A stretch of DNA of 9,857 bases from Mucilaginibacter sp. UBA4741 (GTDB taxonomy: Bacteria; Bacteroidota; Bacteroidia; Sphingobacteriales; Sphingobacteriaceae). Below are positions 4,956-9,857 of the stretch, piece after piece; position 1 is the first letter of the stretch, and every line of letters begins with the position of its first letter. The translations under genes were made by a program, and so were the position numbers. The stretch spans positions 945 to 10,801 of the forward strand of contig DHIR01000229.1 in assembly GCA_002403905.1 (NCBI GenBank). The letters are read 5' to 3'. The notes beneath the pieces are model-generated. The model was not told the origin of the DNA. It did no database searches and worked only from the letters and a program-made list of their open reading frames with translations.

Positions 4956-6053
4956 ATGCGTGGTTTCGGATTTTCGAAGTTTACCCCCAACCAAATTCCA
5001 AAAGGCGGATTTGAAGAATTATTAAAGTTATTTCTTGAATTGCTCAACTATACCGCGGGCGATGCCGGCGAAGCTTTGGCCTGGTTAAACGAGCTGGACA
5101 AGCAATACAAACTCACCAATGACGATTACGGCATGGGCGATTTTATTGACGAGTTGAAGCAAAAAGGCTATTTAAGTGAAGACAATCAAAATGGCAATTT
5201 TAGCATCACCGCTAAAACAGAGCAAAGTATACGGCAAAGTGCTTTAGAGGAGATATTTGGCAAGCTTAAAAAATCGGGTAAGGGTAATCACCGTTCGCCG
5301 CAAAGCGGGCAGGGCGATGAGCGAAACTCGGAGCGCCGCGAATTTGAGTTTGGCGATAGCCTGGACCAGATAGACATGACGCAATCTATCCACAACGCGC
5401 AGGTTAACCACGGCATAGGCGATTTTATGATGACCGAGCGCGACCTGGAAGTAGAGGAGATGGATTATAAGACCCTAACCAGCACCGTGCTGATGATAGA
5501 CATATCGCACTCTATGATCTTATACGGCGAAGACAGGATAACTCCCGCCAAAAAAGTAGCCATGGCGTTGGCCGAACTGATTCGTACCAAATATCCTAAA
5601 GACACTTTGGACATTGTGGTATTTGGTAACGATGCCTGGCCCATTACTTTGCAGGATTTACCTTACCTACAAGTAGGTCCGTTCCACACCAATACTTATG
5701 CAGGGTTAGAGTTGGCTACGGATATATTGCGCCGCCGTAAAACACAGAACAAACAAATATTTATGATAACCGATGGTAAACCTACTTGCTTAAAAGAGGG
5801 CACCAAGTATTATAAAAACAGTATTGGGCTGGATCGTAAAGTGGTTAACAAAACCTTGAATATGGCTGCCCAATGCAAGCGCCTAAAGATACCTATCACC
5901 ACTTTTATGATAGCTAAAGACCCCTACCTGCAACAGTTTGTAAGGCAATTTACCGAAACAAACGGCGGCAAGGCTTTTTATAGCTCGCTTAACAATTTAG
6001 GCGAGTACATTTTTGAGGACTACGCTAAGAATAGAAGAAAGAATGTTAGGTAA
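4956..6053 (+). CDS. von Willebrand factor type A domain protein, partner of a MoxR ATPase
   Basis: The 365-residue cytoplasmic protein (numbered from ATG 4956) has three parts. Residues 1-100 are a helical N-terminal region (MRGFGFSKFTPN, then amphipathic helices). Residues about 103-130 are a charged, probably disordered linker rich in G, S, R and N. Residues about 175-360 form a VWA domain. The MIDAS metal site is complete: DISHS at 182-186, Thr in HTNTYAG (T245/T247 region), and Asp273 in ITDGKP. It should therefore bind a divalent ion. MoxR-VWA pairs such as RavA-ViaA, NorQ-NorD and CbbQ-CbbO act as chaperone-like machines maturing cofactor-dependent proteins. The ATPase gene follows 47 bases downstream, the reverse of the common ATPase-first order. 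Frames also extend to ATG 4926 and TTG 4914, but GAAAGG at 4944-4949 and the MRGF start favour 4956. Confidence 0.85.
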   Translation: MRGFGFSKFTPNQIPKGGFEELLKLFLELLNYTAGDAGEALAWLNELDKQYKLTNDDYGMGDFIDELKQKGYLSEDNQNGNFSITAKTEQSIRQSALEEIFGKLKKSGKGNHRSPQSGQGDERNSERREFEFGDSLDQIDMTQSIHNAQVNHGIGDFMMTERDLEVEEMDYKTLTSTVLMIDISHSMILYGEDRITPAKKVAMALAELIRTKYPKDTLDIVVFGNDAWPITLQDLPYLQVGPFHTNTYAGLELATDILRRRKTQNKQIFMITDGKPTCLKEGTKYYKNSIGLDRKVVNKTLNMAAQCKRLKIPITTFMIAKDPYLQQFVRQFTETNGGKAFYSSLNNLGEYIFEDYAKNRRKNVR

Positions 6054-6105
6054 ATGTGCGGATGTGCAAATAACTAATGACTTAATGACCCAGTGACTTA
6101 ATGAC
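6054..6105 (+). repeat. Short degenerate direct repeats between the VWA and MoxR genes
   Basis: Two repeat sets fill the 47-base spacer: ATGTGCGG/ATGTGCAA (6054-6061 and 6062-6069), and a perfect 12-bp direct repeat TGACTTAATGAC at 6078-6089 and 6094-6105. The second 12-bp copy contains the annotated start codon at 6101. This is slippage-prone, low-complexity sequence and no hairpin terminator is present, so co-transcription remains likely. Confidence 0.6.
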
Positions 6106-7618
6106 TACTATGACTAACAAACAAAATATAACTACCCTTGGCCAGCTAAAACAATCGGGCTACAAAAGTGAATCGGTTAAGGATGAATTAAGACGAAACC
6201 TGATCACCCAATTAAAGAAAAAAGAAGAAGGTGGTTTTGAGGGTATTATCGGTTTTGAGGATACCGTAATTCCTGATCTGCAAACTGCTATCCTATCGCG
6301 CCATAACATACTATTGCTAGGTTTACGCGGGCAGGCCAAAACACGTATAGCGCGTTTATTGGTTAACTTACTGGATGAATATATACCTTATATAGAAGGC
6401 TCAGAATTGTTTGATGACCCATTGAACCCTATATCATGGTTCGGGCATTATATAGTAGAAGAAAAGGGTGACGACACCCCTATCGCCTGGATACATAGAT
6501 CTGAACGTTATACCGAAAAATTGGCTACACCCGATGTTACCGTTGCAGACTTAATTGGTGATGTTGACCCTATTAAAGCGGCTACCATGAAGCTGACCTA
6601 TTCGGACGAGCGGGTAATACACTTCGGATTAATTCCGCGTGCGCATAGAGGGATATTTGTTATCAATGAGTTGCCCGATCTGCAGGCACGTATCCAGGTA
6701 TCGCTATTCAATATCCTGCAGGAACGTGATATCCAGATCCGTGGTTTTAAACTGCGTTTACCATTGGATATCCAATTTGTATTTACAGCCAACCCCGAAG
6801 ATTATACTAATCGTGGATCAATAGTTACTCCGTTAAAGGACCGTATAGAGAGCCAGATATTGACGCACTATCCGCGATCTGTTGAGATCTCGCGTAAGAT
6901 CACCCAGCAGGAAGCATCACTTACTCAGGAACAACGAGTTGCGGTTGAAGCTGATGGTTTAGTAAAAGATCTGGTAGAGCAAATTGCTTTCGAGGCTCGT
7001 AATTCTGAGTATATCGATAAAAAATCGGGGGTATCAGCACGTTTAACTATATCGGCCTACGAGAACCTGATAAGCAACGCCGAGCGCCGTATGATCATTA
7101 ACCATGAGGATAAAACCTTTGTGCGCATTGCCGATTTCCTGGGTGTTATCCCGGCCATTACCGGTAAAATAGAGTTGGTTTACGAGGGCGAATTAGAAGG
7201 TCCGGCTAAAGTGGCTAACATACTTATCGGCAAAGCCATAAAAACTTTATTGGTTAAATTCTTCCCCGATCCTGAAAAGGCCAAGAAAGCCAAAGCGCCA
7301 AACCCATACTCCGAGATCATTAACTGGTTTAGCGATGGTAACAGCGTGGCCGTATTAGACGACCTGCCGCTTGCCGAATATAAAAAGGTGCTCAACTCTG
7401 TTACCGGTTTAAAAGAATTGGTTAAAAAGATCCACCCACGTTTGGTGGAGAGCCAACAGTTGATATTGATGGAATTTGTACTGCATGGCCTGGCTGAGTT
7501 CTCACAATTAAGCAAAGGATTTTTAGATAATGGCTTCGCTTTCTCTGATATGTTTAACAGTTTGTTTAATTTGCAGCCCGATGATGACGATCTGGATATA
7601 GATGATGATCGTTACTAA
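6101..7618 (+). CDS. MoxR / Mg-chelatase-like AAA+ ATPase
   Basis: The 505-residue AAA+ ATPase of the MoxR/Mg-chelatase subunit I clade is probably a hexameric ring working with the VWA protein encoded just upstream. Walker A is GLRGQAKT at residues 74-81 (K80). The Walker B segment is GIFVINELPDL (184-192 region), with Asn189 in place of the usual Asp and catalytic Glu190. Sensor 1 is in FVFTANPEDYTNRGSI, with TPLKDRIESQILTHYPRS after it. The C-terminal lid includes SGVSARLTISAYENLISNAERR with the sensor 2/arginine positions. The tail (about 496-505) is very acidic (DDDDLDIDDDR). This subfamily is often auto-annotated as magnesium chelatase or sigma-54-interacting regulator; no chlorophyll or cobalamin genes are nearby, so chelatase function is unlikely. 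The start is ATG 6101, or in-frame ATG 6110. The metallophosphoesterase starts 8 bases after the stop. Confidence 0.88.
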   Translation: MTTMTNKQNITTLGQLKQSGYKSESVKDELRRNLITQLKKKEEGGFEGIIGFEDTVIPDLQTAILSRHNILLLGLRGQAKTRIARLLVNLLDEYIPYIEGSELFDDPLNPISWFGHYIVEEKGDDTPIAWIHRSERYTEKLATPDVTVADLIGDVDPIKAATMKLTYSDERVIHFGLIPRAHRGIFVINELPDLQARIQVSLFNILQERDIQIRGFKLRLPLDIQFVFTANPEDYTNRGSIVTPLKDRIESQILTHYPRSVEISRKITQQEASLTQEQRVAVEADGLVKDLVEQIAFEARNSEYIDKKSGVSARLTISAYENLISNAERRMIINHEDKTFVRIADFLGVIPAITGKIELVYEGELEGPAKVANILIGKAIKTLLVKFFPDPEKAKKAKAPNPYSEIINWFSDGNSVAVLDDLPLAEYKKVLNSVTGLKELVKKIHPRLVESQQLILMEFVLHGLAEFSQLSKGFLDNGFAFSDMFNSLFNLQPDDDDLDIDDDRY

Positions 7619-7625
7619 ACATTAA

Positions 7626-8891
7626 ATGCAAAGTCAGCTATTTACTATTATTTTATTGGGCCTGGGCCTGTTATTGTTCGACCAATATTTGTTTAGTGGT
7701 TTCACAGTAGCTTTTAAAAAGCGCGGCTTTATTAAAGGCAAATGGTTTAAGTTGGGTTATACTGTATTTTCAATAATACTAATAACCGGTACCATCGTCA
7801 GCATTTATATGAATATACCCGTGGGTGTTCGCGCGGGTTTTTTAATGCTGTTTTTTGTGCTGATGATTGTTAAGGTGACCTTTTTACCATTTGTTTTGGC
7901 TGATGATATAAGGCGGTTAATTGTAAGGCTAAAAAGAAAGCCGGTATCAACTAAAGAGCCTGCAAAAAACACCATCCCCCGCTCAGAATTTTTAATGAAA
8001 GCCGGGTTAATTACCGGCGCCGTTCCCTTAGCCGGAATAGGCTACGGCATAATGGCCGGCGCTTATGATTATAGGGTAAGATACCAAAATCTTTATTTGC
8101 CTAATCTGCCAAAATCATTTGATGGGATGAAGATCGGGCAGATATCTGATATCCACTCGGGCAGTTTCTACAATAAAAAAGCGGTAAAAGGCGGAGTGGA
8201 TATACTGCTGGGCCAAAAGCCTGATGTTATATTTTTTACCGGCGATTTGGTAAACAGGCGCACCGATGAGGTTTATGGCTATCAGGATATATTCAGTAAA
8301 GTAAAAGCGCCGCTTGGGGTTTTCTCTACTTTAGGCAATCATGATTATGGCGATTACTATCACGATTGGTCATCGCCAGCCGCCAAAAAGAAAAACCTTG
8401 ATGATCTGATCGTCACCCATAAAAACATGGGCTGGGATTTATTGCTTAATGAGAACCGCCGCCTTAAAGTAAACGGCGAGGAGATAGGCATATTAGGTTG
8501 TGAGAACTGGGGCGAGTTAACCCGTTTCCCTAAATACGGTAAGATGGAGCCTACTATAAAAGGCACCGAAGAATTACCGGTTAAGCTATTGTTATCACAT
8601 GATCCATCGCACTGGCGGGCGCAGATATTACCGCATTACCCGCAGATAGATGTAATGTTTTCGGGCCATACCCACGGCATGCAGTTTGGCGTACGTGCAG
8701 AGCATTTTCAATGGAGCCCGGTTGAGTATGTTTATAAAGAATGGGCCGGCCTTTACTACGAGGGCAACCAGCAATTATACGTAAATGTTGGCTACGGCTT
8801 TTTAGGTTTCCCCGGCAGGGTTGGAATATTGCCGGAGATTACGATATTTACACTAAGATCTGCCCATGATCCTTTACTACAAAAAGTTTAA
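7626..8891 (+). CDS. Membrane-anchored calcineurin-like metallophosphoesterase (YkuE/YaeI-like)
   Basis: The 421-residue protein has a membrane N-terminus and a dinuclear-metal phosphoesterase domain. Hydrophobic segments lie at about 5-23, 44-62, 68-91 and 126-145, leaving the catalytic domain (about 165-410) most likely on the outer face. All metal-binding motifs are present: D175-I-H177, G206-D207, G237-N-H-D240, H325 in LSHDP, and G347-H-T-H350. A final block NVGYGFLGFPGRVG is typical of the YkuE/YaeI group, some members of which cleave lipid-linked pyrophosphates such as UDP-diacylglucosamine. The substrate here is inferred only as phospholipid- or nucleotide-sugar-like. Before the fourth segment lies PRSEFLMKAGLI (118-129), resembling a decayed twin-arginine signal. 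It starts 8 bases after the MoxR stop without a Shine-Dalgarno, so it belongs to the same operon. Confidence 0.88.
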   Translation: MQSQLFTIILLGLGLLLFDQYLFSGFTVAFKKRGFIKGKWFKLGYTVFSIILITGTIVSIYMNIPVGVRAGFLMLFFVLMIVKVTFLPFVLADDIRRLIVRLKRKPVSTKEPAKNTIPRSEFLMKAGLITGAVPLAGIGYGIMAGAYDYRVRYQNLYLPNLPKSFDGMKIGQISDIHSGSFYNKKAVKGGVDILLGQKPDVIFFTGDLVNRRTDEVYGYQDIFSKVKAPLGVFSTLGNHDYGDYYHDWSSPAAKKKNLDDLIVTHKNMGWDLLLNENRRLKVNGEEIGILGCENWGELTRFPKYGKMEPTIKGTEELPVKLLLSHDPSHWRAQILPHYPQIDVMFSGHTHGMQFGVRAEHFQWSPVEYVYKEWAGLYYEGNQQLYVNVGYGFLGFPGRVGILPEITIFTLRSAHDPLLQKV

Positions 8892-8918
8892 CAGTTATAG
8901 GTGGGCATCTCATCATAA

Positions 8919-9797
8919 ATGAAAAAACTACTTAAATCTGTTTTTGATTTTTTATTATTTAGTAATGTATTCATGTCTTTATGCGCTGTCGCGCAGGGAT
9001 TGGTTACTTTTTATTTAATAGGCTCAAAGCCATTATATACCATACTGGCATTATTGTTCATATCAACAATAGGCATTTACAATTTCTCTATTTTATTAAC
9101 TAAACCTAAAAATCCGGAGAAATCAAGTTTAGTACGTGTGCGCTGGTTCTTTGCACACCATAGGTTAATGGTGACATTAACCATTGTTTCTATACTATCA
9201 CTTGTCCCATTATTTTTTTTAATATCTACTGAATCCAGGTTACTTCTTATTTTCCTGGGAGCAATATCTTTCTGTTATAGCCTGCCTCTGTTTACCCTGG
9301 CTGATCAAAAATTTGGCTTGCGTAACATCCCCGGCCTTAAACAGTTTTTAATAACCCTGGTTTGGACCATGAGCACTGTATTACTGCCTATACTAGAAGC
9401 GCAGAATATGCACCTAACCAATATTTCGTTACGTGACACCACTATACTGCTAGCTAAGCGATTTTTGTTTATAGCTGCCCTAACTGTTCCGTTTGATATA
9501 CGCGACTTGTTTGAGGACCGCGAATCGGGCTTAAAAACCATACCCGTAGTAATAGGCGAAAAACGCGCTTACCTGTTCTGCCAGTTTTTATTAGCAGGCT
9601 ATATTGTTTTATTGTTTTTGTACAAGAACAATGGCTTTAATACCGACTTTTTTGCTTTAACGCTTACCGCATTTTTAGCAGGCTGGCTCATCTTTAAATC
9701 AAAATGGAAGAGGAACGAGTACTACTACTTTTTTTACCTTGATGGGGTGTTGATATTGCAGTATGTGATGCTGGTGGTGTTTAACAAGATTTTTTGA
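8919..9797 (+). CDS. UbiA-like polytopic membrane protein (prenyltransferase family, divergent)
   Basis: The 292-residue protein has about eight or nine hydrophobic helices and the overall form of the UbiA prenyltransferase superfamily, whose members transfer prenyl chains to aromatic or other acceptors in the membrane. The second Asp-rich motif is recognisable: FDIRDLFEDRESGLKTIPVVIGEKRAY, with D193, D196 and D200. The first motif (NDxxDxxxD in typical enzymes) is absent; the corresponding loop reads GIYNFSILLTKPKN (about 52-65), with no Asp. The helix count and motif 2 support the fold, but enzymatic activity is uncertain. Start ATG 8919 lies 27 bases after the phosphoesterase stop, so it is likely the last visible gene of the operon. 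A membrane lipid or quinone-related role beside the phosphoesterase is inference. The alternative is a non-catalytic UbiA-fold protein. Confidence 0.75.
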   Translation: MKKLLKSVFDFLLFSNVFMSLCAVAQGLVTFYLIGSKPLYTILALLFISTIGIYNFSILLTKPKNPEKSSLVRVRWFFAHHRLMVTLTIVSILSLVPLFFLISTESRLLLIFLGAISFCYSLPLFTLADQKFGLRNIPGLKQFLITLVWTMSTVLLPILEAQNMHLTNISLRDTTILLAKRFLFIAALTVPFDIRDLFEDRESGLKTIPVVIGEKRAYLFCQFLLAGYIVLLFLYKNNGFNTDFFALTLTAFLAGWLIFKSKWKRNEYYYFFYLDGVLILQYVMLVVFNKIF

Positions 9798-9857
9798 CTG
9801 TAAGCACAAGTAGCCTTTGCCGCACTTGTCTGGCCCGACATACTTGCGCCAGCGGGG
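9798..9857. other. Intergenic tail cut by the window edge
   Basis: Sixty GC-richer bases after the UbiA-like gene. ACAAGT (9806-9811) and ACTTGT (9824-9829) form a 6-bp inverted repeat with a 12-base loop, and related ACTTG/GCC blocks recur at 9824-9836 and 9843-9853. There is no T run, so it is not a clear terminator. It may be the beginning of a repeat element that continues past the edge. Confidence 0.3.

Noticed and set aside
6101..7618. Magnesium chelatase subunit involved in chlorophyll synthesis
   Set aside because: The fold is shared, but there are no tetrapyrrole-chelatase partners nearby and the VWA neighbour is of the MoxR-partner type.

Overview
The window looks like chromosomal DNA of a Bacteroidota bacterium, most likely family Sphingobacteriaceae (Mucilaginibacter/Pedobacter-like). 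The signs are AT-rich gene ends and intergenic DNA, nearly absent Shine-Dalgarno sequences, -7 boxes of the TAnnTTTG type upstream of two genes, several hairpin-forming intergenic elements, and protein types typical of that family. The genus is an inference; no rRNA or marker gene is present. There are nine genes with good support, one of them cut by the left edge. I see no tRNA, rRNA, CRISPR array, transposase or phage gene.

Left part (1-1860): the C-terminal two thirds of the haem chaperone gene hemW, then a 319-base intergenic stretch holding a nested inverted repeat (771-888) and a G-rich hairpin with a G-quadruplex pattern (901-958). An exported fasciclin-domain protein follows. Downstream of it lie a compact multi-stem structure (1620-1691) and a rho-independent terminator (1714-1749).

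Middle part (1839-4527): two tightly convergent gene pairs. A JmjC/cupin_8 (FIH-like) dioxygenase faces a secreted DUF4440/SnoaL-like protein with a 6-base gap. A PfkB-family sugar kinase faces a small GNAT-like acetyltransferase with a 2-base gap. Upstream of the acetyltransferase is a 14-bp-stem hairpin (4497-4527).

Right part (4528-9797): a roughly 430-base AT-rich non-coding region precedes a four-gene same-strand cluster. The region carries a 17-bp palindrome and eight copies of TGTTTCA/TGAAACA; four extend to the ParB-box half-site TGTTTCAC, and two of these face each other with a 6-base insert. The cluster encodes a von Willebrand factor A protein with an intact MIDAS motif, a MoxR/Mg-chelatase-like AAA+ ATPase, a membrane-anchored metallophosphoesterase, and a UbiA-like polytopic membrane protein lacking the first Asp-rich motif. 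Spacing is 47, 7 and 27 bases, which suggests a transcription unit. MoxR-VWA pairs elsewhere act as chaperone-like systems that mature metal- or cofactor-containing targets. The target here is unknown, and this cluster with its repeat-rich upstream region is the best candidate for undescribed biology in the window.
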